Source of the DNA: Cyclobacteriaceae bacterium
GTDB taxonomy: Bacteria > Bacteroidota > Bacteroidia > Cytophagales > Cyclobacteriaceae
Reading direction: 5' to 3'
Assembly (NCBI GenBank): GCA_026989535.1
Contig: JALSJD010000096.1
Coordinates: 1 to 64,000 of the forward strand
Length of the DNA stretch: 64,000 nt
Part shown: positions 17,600 to 27,419 of the stretch, piece by piece
Position numbering within the stretch: position 1 is the first letter of the stretch
Layout: each line of letters begins with the position of its first letter
Made by a program: the position numbers and the translations under genes
The notes under the pieces: generated by a model
Database searches by the model: none
What the model was told of the DNA's origin: nothing
Seen by the model: the letters and a program-made list of their open reading frames with translations, nothing else

Positions 17600-17641
17600 T
17601 TGATTTTTGTTTATTGGAGTTTATAGACAAACACTAATTAG
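17600..17641. repeat. Dispersed 3'-end repeat, copy A
   Basis: The stretch containing TTTATTGGAGTTTATAGACA recurs at 44111-44147 and 48841-48882 with few changes. Each copy lies at or just after the stop of a minus-strand gene. Copy A contains the stop of the ROK gene. Confidence 0.65.
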
Positions 17642-18600
17642 TTTTTAGCTAGTTCTTTCCAAGCCAATGAGCTTGCACCCAATACAGCCGCATTTTTATT
17701 TTGTAATCCTGAAACTAATAGTTTTACTTTCCCTTTAAAGTTGCGAAGCATATTATCTTCCATATGGTACTTGGCAGGTTTTAATAAATGATCGCCTGCA
17801 TTAACCAAACCACCAAATAGAAAGATGGCCTCGGGACTAAAATGAACTACGGTGTCGGCTAGTTTCATACCAAAAACTCTGCCGGTGTATTCAAAGGCTT
17901 GTTGTGCAATAAAATCTCCTCGCAAGGCCGCTTCCGTAATCATGTGACCCGAAAGGTCATTAAAAGAAACGCCTCTTAGTTCACTGTCGCACATATAATC
18001 TGCTAATAATTTGTAAACGGTACGTTTTATTCCTGTGGCAGATACGTAAGTTTCTAAACAGCCCTTGCGCCCACAGCCACAAGTTCTACCAAACACATTT
18101 ACCAGTGTATGTCCTATTTCGCCCGCAAACCCATCCGCACCATAAATAACTTCTCCATTGGCTACAATGCCACTGCCAAGCCCTGTGCCTAATGTAAAAA
18201 CAATAAAGTCTTTCATTCCTTTTGCACTACCAAATGTCATTTCACCAATTGCAGCAGCATTTGCATCATTGGTTAAAATAATAGGCATATCAGCAAAATA
18301 ATCTTTTAGCTGTTCTGTAAAGTAAACGGTTCCTTTCCACTCTAAATTAGTTGCTTCTTCAATGGTGCCTCTGTAATAATTACCATTAGGAGCTCCAACT
18401 CCAACACCCATCAGTTTATGTTCTGGTAGTTTAGCTCTTGCTTCCTCTACATTTAACATTAAATGAGAGAGGTAGTCTTTAAAAACAGGATACCCTTTGG
18501 TTTTGCACGAGCCCTCTGCTATAATTTCTCCTTGCTTATTTACCAGCCCAAACTTGGTGTTGGTTCCTCCTACGTCAATACCTAAAACTAATTCTTGCAT
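17638..18600 (-). CDS. ROK-family sugar kinase (glucokinase-like)
   Basis: A 320-residue cytosolic ROK protein without a DNA-binding extension, so a kinase rather than a repressor. The ATP loop is GIDVGGTNTKFGLV (about 5-18). The zinc and ROK signature is CGCGRKGCLE (about 174-183) and the catalytic Asp is probably in TNDANAAAIGE (about 108). Most relatives phosphorylate glucose, N-acetylmannosamine or similar sugars; the sequence does not fix the substrate. It is monocistronic or follows the TPR gene upstream by 18 bases, so co-transcription with it is likely. Confidence 0.88.
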   Translation of the reverse strand: MQELVLGIDVGGTNTKFGLVNKQGEIIAEGSCKTKGYPVFKDYLSHLMLNVEEARAKLPEHKLMGVGVGAPNGNYYRGTIEEATNLEWKGTVYFTEQLKDYFADMPIILTNDANAAAIGEMTFGSAKGMKDFIVFTLGTGLGSGIVANGEVIYGADGFAGEIGHTLVNVFGRTCGCGRKGCLETYVSATGIKRTVYKLLADYMCDSELRGVSFNDLSGHMITEAALRGDFIAQQAFEYTGRVFGMKLADTVVHFSPEAIFLFGGLVNAGDHLLKPAKYHMEDNMLRNFKGKVKLLVSGLQNKNAAVLGASSLAWKELAKN

Positions 18601-18618
18601 CTGTTCTTAACTGGTAAA

Positions 18619-19761
18619 TTATTTACACTTTTCTTTTAATTCTTTTTTTGCTTCTACCATGCCTAGTTCAACTGCCTTTTTTAAATCTAAACAGCCATCA
18701 AATTTATTGTTTAGTTCAAACTTTGCTTGCGATCTGAAATAATAATTTTCTGGGTTAATAGGCTCTAAATCAATTGCCACTGTATAATCTTGCGCAGCTT
18801 CTATAAATTTTCCGCTCTCAAAATAGGCGGCTCCTCTGTTTTCGTATAATAATGGAGCCGAAGGCTCTAGGTCTAACGCAAGGTTATAGTCTTGGATGGC
18901 TAGCTCGTATTGTTGCGAATTATAATAAACCACCCCTCTTAGGTTATAAAGTTCCGGGTCAGGCTCATATTTTTCTTCAAATAATTGAATAGCAACGGTA
19001 TAGTCTTTAATAGCCTCTTGATAAAGTTCGAGTTCGTTAAATACAAGCGCTCGACTTGCATATTTGAGCTCGTCCAAAGAATCGAGCAAAATGGCTTTGG
19101 TGTAATCGTTGAGCGCATAGTCTAATGCCCCTATTTCAAATTCGGCATCGGCACGCAATTGAAAAGTTTCGGCATCCAGCGAATCAAGTTCTATCGATCG
19201 ATTAAAATCATCAATCGCACCCACATACTCTTCTAAATCTGATCGAACAAAACCTCTGTTATAGTATAAATCTGCACTTTTAGGATTTAATTCAATGGCT
19301 TTTGAAAAATCGAAATACGCATTTTCATTAGCTCCAATCGCATAGTAAGCAAACCCTCGATTGCTGTATGCATCTATATAAGTTGGGTTAAGTTCAATGG
19401 CTTTTGAAAAATACTCAATGGCCAAATCGGGGTCTCCATTATAATGAATGGCAAGACCTTTCATATTAAAAGCTTCGGCAAAATTATTGTCAAGCTCTAT
19501 TGCAAATCCAAAATCACCTGCAGCACCGTAATAATCACCCCTCATAAACCGGAGCTGCCCTCTTTCAAAAAACAACTCCTTAGATAAGCCATTGTTTTTA
19601 ATCGCTTGGGTTAGAAGGCTGTCTGCTTCTTTAAACTTATTATTTTCGATTAGCTCTTTAGCCAAAGAGCTAACTTCTTTGGATTGTGCCAAAACTATAG
19701 TTGGCAATAAAAAGCCAAGTATTATAAGAGTAGCTGAAAAACGATTTGTAGATTTTGTCAT
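18619..19761 (-). CDS. Secreted tetratricopeptide-repeat protein
   Basis: The ATG at 19761 (MTKSTNRFSATLIILGFLLP) is chosen because it begins a proper signal peptide; the track start at 19845 adds 28 residues without signal character. The mature part consists of about ten TPR units of 34 residues, for example AIELNPTYIDAYSNRGFAYY and AIDLEPINPENYYFRSQAKF. It is likely a periplasmic scaffold. Its partners are not evident. The ROK gene begins shortly after it on the same strand. Confidence 0.85.
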   Translation of the reverse strand: MTKSTNRFSATLIILGFLLPTIVLAQSKEVSSLAKELIENNKFKEADSLLTQAIKNNGLSKELFFERGQLRFMRGDYYGAAGDFGFAIELDNNFAEAFNMKGLAIHYNGDPDLAIEYFSKAIELNPTYIDAYSNRGFAYYAIGANENAYFDFSKAIELNPKSADLYYNRGFVRSDLEEYVGAIDDFNRSIELDSLDAETFQLRADAEFEIGALDYALNDYTKAILLDSLDELKYASRALVFNELELYQEAIKDYTVAIQLFEEKYEPDPELYNLRGVVYYNSQQYELAIQDYNLALDLEPSAPLLYENRGAAYFESGKFIEAAQDYTVAIDLEPINPENYYFRSQAKFELNNKFDGCLDLKKAVELGMVEAKKELKEKCK

Positions 19762-20062
19762 TTTATTAAAGTAAGATAAATCAACAAATTCAAATTTAGG
19801 TCTAAATAAATTTGCGCCCATACTTTCGCTATAAATTAAGTGCAATTGTGGTTAATAATCTCCAATTTTAGACCAAATAGCACATAAATTCGATTTTTTT
19901 TATCATTTATTGAGCATTTCTTGGACATAATTAGTATTTTGCTTTTTCTTTGGCAATTAAATAGGTGCTTTATGCGTTTGTAGCTTAAAAATACATCGTA
20001 AAACCTGTTGAAATAATATGCCTAAGGAAGGTATTTAACAACTGAAAGAGAAAACAATTTTG

Positions 20063-21313
20063 ATGAAAAAAACAGTATATATGAAATCTATTCATAGTGT
20101 ATCAAAAGCATTGGCTATACTAAGCCTTTCGGCATTGATATTTGTGGCTTGTGGTAAAGGAGGCGGTCAACCAAACAGTGAGTATCCGGGGCAGTTTAGT
20201 ACTTCAACAGGTTTGGCATACAGCCAAGATTATGAAGACTCTGCCGGTTATAAAACATTCCCTTTTCATGGACAGCCAGAAGGACCAAACCTTGTTTTTA
20301 TAGAAGGAGGTAGAATGGTGCTTGGTTCTTTTGAAGAAGATGTTATTATGGCGAGAGATAATATTGAAAGAACAGTAACCGTTGCTTCGTTTTATATGGA
20401 TGAAACCGAAGTTGCGAATATTCACTGGTTAGAATATATGTATTATATAGAAGCTTCAGATTCTTCTGCCGCATTTAAAGCAACCATTAACCCTGACCAA
20501 GAAGTATGGAAAGCCCGGTTAGCATTTAACGATCCTTATGCAGAGCATTACTTAAAATACCCAGGGTTTCGTTACTTTCCTGTAGTTGGCGTTAGCTGGC
20601 GACAAGCAACTGATTATTCTGAATGGAGAACAAATGCTGTAAATATGGGATTAGAAGATATAGCCATCGATAATGGCGATTGGGATCCCGATTTAATGGC
20701 AGAAGCAGAATCGGATGGAAGAATTCCATTGGAGTCTGGCATTATCCTTCCTGATTATAGATTGCCTTCTGAGGCCGAGTGGGAGTATGCAGCTCAAGCA
20801 CTTATTGGAACTCAATGGTTAGATGAAAACCAAACCCATAATAGACTATACCCATGGGATGGTCACTCTTTAAGAAATCCTTACGGTAAAGAAATGGGCT
20901 ATTTTTTAGCCAACTTTAAAAGAGGCAGGGGTGATTATGCAGGCGTTGCCGGTAAATTAAATGATGGTGCAATGATTACCGCTTACGTTTATGAATACCC
21001 TCCAAACGATTATGGCCTTTATAATATGGCAGGTAATGTAAATGAGTGGGTACAAGATTTATACCGTCCTCTTTCTTTTCAAGATATGGATGATTTAAAC
21101 CCGATGCGTAGAGATGATTTTCTTGATAATGTAGATAAGTATGATCCGCTAAAGCAATTGATAACAAATACTTCTCGTGTTTATAAAGGGGGTTCTTGGA
21201 AGGATGTTGCTTACTGGTTATCACCAGGAACAAGACGATACTTAGATCAAGATTCTGCCACAGCCACTATCGGTTTTAGATGTGCAATGATTAGAGCAGG
21301 CTCTAATTACTAA
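20063..21313 (+). CDS. gldJ: Gliding-motility lipoprotein GldJ-like (formylglycine-enzyme fold)
   Basis: About 416 residues; the track start is a TTG, so ATG 20063 or the later ATG at 20081 (MKSIHSVSKALAI) is preferred. The lipobox LIFVACG places it in the envelope. The body is an SUMF1/FGE-like domain: GPNLVFIEGGRMVLG, then SFYMDETEVANIHWLEYMYYI, DYRLPSEAEWEYAA, NEWVQDLYRP and a C-terminal GFRCAMIR. The combination of GG-x-M-x-LG with DETEVANIHW is the pattern of GldJ rather than GldK. In Flavobacterium GldJ is needed for gliding and the type IX secretion system. Cytophagales can carry several paralogues, so the exact role is inferred. It lacks other gld genes beside it. Confidence 0.8.
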   Translation: MKKTVYMKSIHSVSKALAILSLSALIFVACGKGGGQPNSEYPGQFSTSTGLAYSQDYEDSAGYKTFPFHGQPEGPNLVFIEGGRMVLGSFEEDVIMARDNIERTVTVASFYMDETEVANIHWLEYMYYIEASDSSAAFKATINPDQEVWKARLAFNDPYAEHYLKYPGFRYFPVVGVSWRQATDYSEWRTNAVNMGLEDIAIDNGDWDPDLMAEAESDGRIPLESGIILPDYRLPSEAEWEYAAQALIGTQWLDENQTHNRLYPWDGHSLRNPYGKEMGYFLANFKRGRGDYAGVAGKLNDGAMITAYVYEYPPNDYGLYNMAGNVNEWVQDLYRPLSFQDMDDLNPMRRDDFLDNVDKYDPLKQLITNTSRVYKGGSWKDVAYWLSPGTRRYLDQDSATATIGFRCAMIRAGSNY

Positions 21314-21330
21314 AGCTTAAAAAAAATTAC

Positions 21331-21358
21331 AAGGTGCTGCTTTCGTAGCACCTTTTTT
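21331..21358. terminator. Bidirectional terminator between gldJ and comF
   Basis: AAGGTGCT and AGCACCTT form a hairpin followed by a T-run, with an A-run before it, between convergent genes. A second palindrome (AACCTGA/TCAGGTT, 21375-21393) touches the comF stop. Confidence 0.75.
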
Positions 21359-21391
21359 TATGCCCTCTTTTTTTAACCTGAGCTATTCAGG

Positions 21392-22084
21392 TTAAGCCAA
21401 TGCTAAACAGGCTATACTCAGCTTTTGTGCCCCTGCATTTAATATTGCCTGCCCGCAGCTTTCGAGTGTAGCCCCTGTTGTAATCACATCATCAACCAAT
21501 AATATATGTTTATTTTTAACTTTCTCTTCTAAATAAGGATCTGGTGATACACCAAATATATGTTCTACATTTTTCCATCGCTCCATTCGGTTTTTCTTGG
21601 TTTGGGTAGCTGTTTTAATTTTTCGAATAACGCAGTTTTGGTTATACGGTTTCTCCAACCCCTTGCTCATTCCTTCAGCAATTAAAGCACTTTGGTTAAA
21701 CCCTCTAAACCTAAGTTTGCTTTTATGAAGAGGGACAGGAACTATCAAATCAACACCTGAATACATTGATAAAGCTTTGCATTGGATTCCAAACAAAAGC
21801 CCCAGTTCTATTGCTAATGCTTGGTTGCCCTTATACTTTATAGCGTGAAGTAAGTTTTGCGTAAGTCCTTTTCGTTTAAACAATAAGAAAGCATGGGCTT
21901 CAGCTAGTGTTAACCTCCCATAAAATCGCTGCATTAAATCTTTACTCTTTAAACTTAACCTTACAGGTAGGTTTGATAAACAATGTAAGCAAATGGTTTT
22001 TTCTGTATTAAGCAAGGCTCGGCTACACCCTGCACACGTTTCAGGAAAAACCAAACTGATAATATCGGTAATATAATTGAACAC
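21392..22084 (-). CDS. comF: ComF-family phosphoribosyltransferase-like protein
   Basis: A 230-residue cytosolic protein. Two CxxC pairs (C17/C20 and C32/C35) form the N-terminal zinc ribbon. The C-terminal half has the PRPP-binding motif ILLVDDVITTGATLESC. ComF proteins are linked to DNA uptake in Gram-positive species, while in Gram-negative species (GntX) the role is not settled. The start appears to be GTG at 22084; no upstream ATG is available, and the next ATG lies after the zinc ribbon. Confidence 0.85.
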   Translation of the reverse strand: MFNYITDIISLVFPETCAGCSRALLNTEKTICLHCLSNLPVRLSLKSKDLMQRFYGRLTLAEAHAFLLFKRKGLTQNLLHAIKYKGNQALAIELGLLFGIQCKALSMYSGVDLIVPVPLHKSKLRFRGFNQSALIAEGMSKGLEKPYNQNCVIRKIKTATQTKKNRMERWKNVEHIFGVSPDPYLEEKVKNKHILLVDDVITTGATLESCGQAILNAGAQKLSIACLALA

Positions 22085-22189
22085 AAAAACAAGATATGCG
22101 ATTTAGATGAATAATAAAAATGTAGCATAAGACTATATTTGTTAAATTGGTAACAAGCCCAACTATTTTAACCATAGATGTGGGTTAAC

Positions 22190-22350
22190 TATTCAGCCAA
22201 TATAGTACCCTTTTTAGCCACAGCGTAGCGAAGACACCAAGGCTCAAAGTTTCACGAAATATTTTGCATTTTAAATGCTGATTTAGTGGTTCTTAGAGTC
22301 TTAAAGCCCTCGCCTCGCTGTGAGCACGTGTTTTTTTGCTGAATACATAC
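22190..22350. repeat. Diverged ACCACAAAG-type palindromic repeat
   Basis: CACAGCG (about 22219) and CGCTGTG (about 22315) pair, and ATTCAGC (22191-22197) pairs with GCTGAAT (22338-22344). The inner part GAAGACACCAAGGCTCAAAG resembles the imperfect palindromes seen before hemN. It fills most of the 334-base gap between comF and the next gene; no ORF is seen in it. Confidence 0.4.
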
Positions 22351-22418
22351 GGTGCGGGTTAAAGAATTATAGAAAAAATGAATGAGGGTATCTTCCGCTT
22401 AGGAATTTATAAACTATA

Positions 22419-22778
22419 ATGATAAAAAAAGATTTAGAACTTGAACGTTATTGGCAGCGCCTTCGGTTAGCTTTAAAAGAGGCTGTGGGCAAAAAGCCTC
22501 GCGACCTTAATAGTATTTTACTTTTAATTGGCGTACAAGAACTTGGCAAAGGCACCATCGAGTTTAGTAAAGAGCAAAAACAAGATTTAATGCATATTGC
22601 CATTTGCAAAGTGTTAAGCCTTTCGGGTTATTACGTGCTCGAAGGTTTGGATGAAGATGGGTGGCCACATTGGAAAAATGTAAAACCGTTACCTCATTTT
22701 GATTTGATGGAGCAAGAACAGTTATTAAAAATGCATATCTTAGAATATTTTGAAGACGAAATTAACCTAGCATTTTAA
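22419..22778 (+). CDS. Conserved-looking small protein, function unknown
   Basis: A 119-residue soluble, charged protein with no signal peptide, rich in Leu, Glu and Lys and predicted mostly helical. The sequence has the even composition of a real gene (for example GVQELGKGTIEFSKEQKQD in the middle and GLDEDGWPHWKNV later) and has good codon use. I do not recognise a family. It stands before xth, with 126 bases between them, and may be a separate unit. Confidence 0.65.
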   Translation: MIKKDLELERYWQRLRLALKEAVGKKPRDLNSILLLIGVQELGKGTIEFSKEQKQDLMHIAICKVLSLSGYYVLEGLDEDGWPHWKNVKPLPHFDLMEQEQLLKMHILEYFEDEINLAF

Positions 22779-22904
22779 ACATGAAACTGGCATAGCCGTA
22801 ACATATTAAGAACATACACCTGTGTGCAGAAGCGCTTTGGTGCGCAGGCACAAAGGCATGATTAAGTGTTCTGGCATATTAACAGGTTTCGCAAAATATA
22901 AACA

Positions 22905-23669
22905 ATGAAAATTATATCATATAACGTTAACGGTATTAGGGCTGCTATTAAAAAAGGTCTGTACGAATGGATCAAAAACGAGAACCCGGATGTGGTTTGC
23001 ATCCAAGAACTAAAGGCAAGGCAAGAACAGGTAGATACCACCGAATTGGAGGGTATGGGGTATAAACACTACTGGATGTCGGCTGAGAAGCCAGGTTACA
23101 GTGGGGTTGCCATTTTTTCTAAAATTGAACCAAAACACGTAGAATATGGCTGTGGGATAGGAAAATACGACTTAGAAGGTAGAATTATCAGAGCCGATTA
23201 CGCTGGAGGATCCGTTATTTGCACCTATATGCCCTCGGGTACGAGTGGAGACGAACGTCAAGCCTTTAAAATGCAGTGGTTAGCTGACTTTCAAGACTAT
23301 ATTGATGAACTTAAAAAAACAATTCCGAACTTGGTAATTGTGGGTGACTATAATATTGCTCACGAAGAAATTGATATTCATAACCCAAAAGGTAACAAAA
23401 AGAATTCTGGCTTTTTACCAGAAGAGCGTGCTTGGGTCTCCTCATTTTTAGAAACTGGATTTGTGGATAGTTTTCGAAAAATGCATAGCGAACTAGGTAA
23501 ATATAGCTGGTGGACGTATCGGTTCAACGCCCGAAAAAATAATAAGGGGTGGCGGATTGATTACCAAATGGTAACAACCCCACTCGAAGAAAAAATAATA
23601 GATGCTGATATTTGTAACGAAGCCTTTCATTCGGATCATTGTCCTACCTTTCTCGAAATTGATTTATAA
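22905..23669 (+). CDS. xth: Exodeoxyribonuclease III / AP endonuclease
   Basis: A 254-residue base-excision-repair enzyme that cuts at abasic sites and trims 3' ends. Motifs of the EEP fold are in order: NVNGIRAA (about 8-15), the metal ligand Glu in VVCIQELKA (about 35), YMPSGTSG (about 108), VGDYNIAH (Asp and Asn of the active site, about 149-156) and the C-terminal SDHCPTFLEI with the catalytic His. Length and motifs are usual. It begins a plus-strand run toward mnmG. Confidence 0.95.
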   Translation: MKIISYNVNGIRAAIKKGLYEWIKNENPDVVCIQELKARQEQVDTTELEGMGYKHYWMSAEKPGYSGVAIFSKIEPKHVEYGCGIGKYDLEGRIIRADYAGGSVICTYMPSGTSGDERQAFKMQWLADFQDYIDELKKTIPNLVIVGDYNIAHEEIDIHNPKGNKKNSGFLPEERAWVSSFLETGFVDSFRKMHSELGKYSWWTYRFNARKNNKGWRIDYQMVTTPLEEKIIDADICNEAFHSDHCPTFLEIDL

Positions 23670-23710
23670 CCGCAATCAAACTAGCACCCATTAAATTCGT
23701 TATATAAAAA

Positions 23711-26700
23711 GTGAACTCTTCTTATTCACATATTGAAACTAAGCTTCGTCAATTTAAACACCGAGCTCTCAAGGTTAGGTTAATTAAAGGAAGTATAATT
23801 TGGGCTACCTTATTTATTGGGCTGGCTTTGCTTATAAGTATTACGGAGTGGTTAGGTGAGCTGAGTGCCTTTAGCAGAACCATTATTGTTAGTACATTTT
23901 TGCTTGTTTCACTTCTCTCATTTATTTATTTCATCATTAAGCCCATTATAGAATTATTACAAACAAATAAATCAATTAAAGATTTTGATGCCGCCAAAAC
24001 GATTGGTGATTATTTTCCTTCCATCAGTGATAAACTGATAAATTTTTTAGAACTAGCCCAGCAAAACAAACAAGCTAATTCCCTGAACGAAGCAAGCCTA
24101 AGCCAAAGGGCTGCCAAGCTCGATTCCTTTGAGTTTGTTGAAGCTGTTGATGCTTCTGAAACAAAAAAACCATTTAAAGTATTTATTCCTTTAATTGCAA
24201 TTATACTGCTTATTTTACTAGTTGCTCCTAAAGAATTTGCTTCAAGCACCACTAGAATTATCAATTTTAGAAAGGAATATATACCCGAAGCTCCTTTTGA
24301 GTTTAAAATAGTGGAGGAGCTAAAGGCGTATAAGCACGAAGATGTTGAATTAACCCTGCAATTAACAGGAAGCACCATACCTACAGAAGCCTATTTGGTA
24401 GAAAATAGTACAAGAACAAAGATGTCTTCCAGCCAATTAGGCACTTTCCAGCTGCTTTTTTCAAGAGTTCAGCAATCCAAAGATTTTTACATAGAGGCAT
24501 CCGGCTATAAATCAAAACCATATCGCTTAGAAGTAGTTGCACGCCCATCAATGAATTTGCTATCAGCCAATATTAAATACCCTCGGTATTTGAATAGAAA
24601 AGCAGAATTTGTAAACCCGGTGGGCGAATTAGAATTGCCAGAAGGAACCAGTGTTACTTGGATGCTTAAAGCTCAACACACCAATAATGTAGCTTTTTAC
24701 TATAATGGTGACACCTCGTCAATAAATAAAATAGGTGCGGATAGTTTTTCTACAAACCAAAAAATAACTTCCTCTGGTTTTTATGGTTTTTTCTTAACCG
24801 ATGGAGAAGCTGTTCAAAAAGGTAAAATCGAATATGCCATTCGCGCCATCCCAGATGAAAAACCAACCATTCAAGTACAGAGTTTTGCAGATACCTTATT
24901 GTATAAGTCAATTACCATCGGTGGCGAAATAGCTGATGACTATGGAATAACCAAACTATTACTAGTCTATCAAAAAGAAAACCGTACGGAGAATTTTGTT
25001 GAACTACCCTTTAACAAAAGCACTAATGGGCAACAAGTATATATTTATTGGCCCATAGATTCATTAAAACTCGCATCAGGTGAAAACCTGTCTTATTATT
25101 TACAAGTATTTGATAATGACCAAGTTAATGGAAACAAATCGAGTAAATCGAGTCTGATGCATTTAAAGTTGCCCTCTAAAAAAGAGCTTGAAGAAAGATT
25201 GAGCAAAGGGGAGAGTGCTGAAAAGTCGGACATTAATAAGGCTAAAAATAAAGCGGCCGAACTGAGAGAAAAACTAGATAAAGCGGTTGAAGAAATTAAA
25301 GGAAAGAAAGAACTAACCTGGGAAGACAAACAAAATATTAAGAACCTTTTAAAGGAGAAGGAAAAACTTACTGAAAAAATAGAAGACCTTAAAAAGCAAA
25401 ATGAGTTATTAAACCTACAACGCAATGAAATACAAAAGCCAAGTGAGGAGTTAGAGCAAAAAGCAAATCAATTACAAAACCTAATGAACGAGTTGCTTGA
25501 CGAAGAAACCAAAAAGCTCTACGAAGAACTCCAAAAATTATTGGAAGATCAAGCCGAAGCAGATAAGGTACAATCGATGTTAAACGACATCCAAAACAAA
25601 GAAATGAATTTGGAAGAAGAGCTTGAGCGCACACTCGAACTTTTTAAACGTTTGCAAGTTGAACAAAACTTAGAAAAGCTTACCGAAGATTTAAACGAGT
25701 TGGCAAATAAGCAAGATAGTTTGGCCAATGAAACTCAAAATAAAAAGAATAGCACAGAAGGTTTAAAGAAAAATCAGGAAGAAATAGAAAAGGTATTTGA
25801 AGACATTAAAGAAAAACTAGAGGAAACAAAAGAACAAAATAGTGAACTAAAACGACCAGAATCTTTCGAAGATACAGCAGGGGAAGAAGAAGATATAAAA
25901 AAGGAAATATCTGAGTCAAAAGAAAATTTAGATAAAAATAATAGGAAGAAATCTTCACAAAACCAAAAGAATTCGAGTAATAATATGAAGAAACTTGCAA
26001 AAAAATTAGAACAAATGCAAGGAGGTATGCAAATGGAGCAAATGCAGGAAGATGTGAACAATTTGCGAGCTATACTCGAAAACCTTATTACCTTATCCTA
26101 CACCCAAGAAAAAGTAATGGTTGATTTTAGAGCCGTTAACCAAAGCAATCCTCAATTTGTTAGTTTATCGGAACAACAGCTTAAAATTAAAGATGATTCT
26201 AAAATTATTAAAGACAGCTTGCTTTCGTTGGCCAGCAGAGTAATGTCCATTTCTTCCTTTGTTACGCGAGAATTAAACGAAATGGATGCTCAGCTCGATA
26301 AAAGTTCAAATGCAATTAAAGACAGAAAAAAAGCAGAGGCCGGTAAATACCAGCAATACTCTATGACCTCTATGAACAACTTAGCTTTAATGTTAGACAA
26401 CGTACTGCAACAAATGCAAGAAAGTATGGCCGATGCCATGGGTAAGGGCAAGGGAGATAAAAAACAACCGATGCCCGGCATGTCAGAATTGCAAGAACAA
26501 TTGAATAAAGAAATACGAGAATTGCAAAAAAGTGGGAAATCAGGGAAAGAATTATCACAAGAATTAGCTAAACTGGCTGCACAGCAAGAAATGATTCGAA
26601 AAGCCTTGCGAGATGCGGAAGAAAAACTTGGCAATAAACCCGGTGAAAAAAAAGGAGCAAGCCCCGGAAATTTAGGCAACCTACAAAAGCAAATGGAGCA

Positions 26701-26998
26701 AACCGAGCTTGATTTAGTGAATAAAAACCTATCCAGAGACTTGCAACGTAGGCAACAACAGATTCTAACTCGATTGCTCGAAGCTGAAAAAGCGTTAAGA
26801 GAACAGGAAATGGATTTGAAACGTGAATCAAAATCAGCCGTTCAGTATGAAAAAGAGCTACCCAAAGCCTTTGAAGAATATTTGAAACAAAAAGAGAAGG
26901 AAATCGAACTAATAAAAACAATACCTCCTAAATTGCATCCTTATTATAAAAATGAAGTAAACGAATACTTTAATCGATTGAAAAATAGAGATAACTAA
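23711..26998 (+). CDS. DUF4175 large coiled-coil membrane protein
   Basis: A 1095-residue protein starting at a GTG (23711) 41 bases after xth. Two membrane helix regions lie near the N-terminus (about 27-75) and a further helix at about 155-172. A beta-rich extracytoplasmic part follows (about 190-480), and then several hundred residues of charged coiled coil rich in Lys, Glu and Gln (about 490-780 and 900-1080). This matches the DUF4175 group found across Bacteroidetes. The function is not known; the architecture suggests an envelope-spanning scaffold. Many minus-strand ORFs inside it are shadows. Confidence 0.85.
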   Translation: MNSSYSHIETKLRQFKHRALKVRLIKGSIIWATLFIGLALLISITEWLGELSAFSRTIIVSTFLLVSLLSFIYFIIKPIIELLQTNKSIKDFDAAKTIGDYFPSISDKLINFLELAQQNKQANSLNEASLSQRAAKLDSFEFVEAVDASETKKPFKVFIPLIAIILLILLVAPKEFASSTTRIINFRKEYIPEAPFEFKIVEELKAYKHEDVELTLQLTGSTIPTEAYLVENSTRTKMSSSQLGTFQLLFSRVQQSKDFYIEASGYKSKPYRLEVVARPSMNLLSANIKYPRYLNRKAEFVNPVGELELPEGTSVTWMLKAQHTNNVAFYYNGDTSSINKIGADSFSTNQKITSSGFYGFFLTDGEAVQKGKIEYAIRAIPDEKPTIQVQSFADTLLYKSITIGGEIADDYGITKLLLVYQKENRTENFVELPFNKSTNGQQVYIYWPIDSLKLASGENLSYYLQVFDNDQVNGNKSSKSSLMHLKLPSKKELEERLSKGESAEKSDINKAKNKAAELREKLDKAVEEIKGKKELTWEDKQNIKNLLKEKEKLTEKIEDLKKQNELLNLQRNEIQKPSEELEQKANQLQNLMNELLDEETKKLYEELQKLLEDQAEADKVQSMLNDIQNKEMNLEEELERTLELFKRLQVEQNLEKLTEDLNELANKQDSLANETQNKKNSTEGLKKNQEEIEKVFEDIKEKLEETKEQNSELKRPESFEDTAGEEEDIKKEISESKENLDKNNRKKSSQNQKNSSNNMKKLAKKLEQMQGGMQMEQMQEDVNNLRAILENLITLSYTQEKVMVDFRAVNQSNPQFVSLSEQQLKIKDDSKIIKDSLLSLASRVMSISSFVTRELNEMDAQLDKSSNAIKDRKKAEAGKYQQYSMTSMNNLALMLDNVLQQMQESMADAMGKGKGDKKQPMPGMSELQEQLNKEIRELQKSGKSGKELSQELAKLAAQQEMIRKALRDAEEKLGNKPGEKKGASPGNLGNLQKQMEQTELDLVNKNLSRDLQRRQQQILTRLLEAEKALREQEMDLKRESKSAVQYEKELPKAFEEYLKQKEKEIELIKTIPPKLHPYYKNEVNEYFNRLKNRDN

Positions 26999-27016
26999 CT
27001 GATTATCAATTAGATA

Positions 27017-27418
27017 ATGGACACTATTAATATACAGATACCATCATTAACCGAGAACCTTCGCATTGTGGAGAGTTTTATTGATAACGTTAAAGAAAAG
27101 TTTAACCTTAATGATGACATCTATGGTAATATTATGATTTCTGTTACCGAGTCTGTTAATAATGCCATTCACCACGGCAACGGCCAAGATAAATCTAAGT
27201 TGGTTTCCATTACCTTGCTGTTAAATGATAATCAAATAAAATTTGCCATTACCGACCAAGGTACTGGCTTTGATTATAATGATTTACCCGACCCAACCGC
27301 GCCAGATAACATAGGAAAAATTGGCGGACGAGGCATTTTTCTAATGAAGAACTTGGCAGACGAAGTTCATTTTAAGGAGGAGGGGAGAGAGGTAGAGTTA
27401 GTTTTTTACATTAACTAA
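27017..27418 (+). CDS. HATPase anti-sigma-type (RsbW-like) ATP-binding protein
   Basis: A 133-residue GHKL-fold protein alone, without a histidine phosphoacceptor. It shows the N-box (VTESVNNAIHHGN), the G1 box (DQGTGFDYNDLPD) and the G2 box (GGRGIFLMKNLAD). Such small kinases phosphorylate an anti-anti-sigma partner in partner-switching, but no STAS partner or sigma gene is near. It sits between DUF4175 and ybeY; ybeY starts two bases after it stops, so co-translation is likely. Confidence 0.88.
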   Translation: MDTINIQIPSLTENLRIVESFIDNVKEKFNLNDDIYGNIMISVTESVNNAIHHGNGQDKSKLVSITLLLNDNQIKFAITDQGTGFDYNDLPDPTAPDNIGKIGGRGIFLMKNLADEVHFKEEGREVELVFYIN

Positions 27419-27419
27419 C

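Noticed and set aside
25096-26921. Several minus-strand ORFs of 60-129 codons
   Set aside because: They are shadows of the DUF4175 coiled coil; the Ser/Leu/Phe-rich text is the reverse reading of Lys/Glu/Gln codons.
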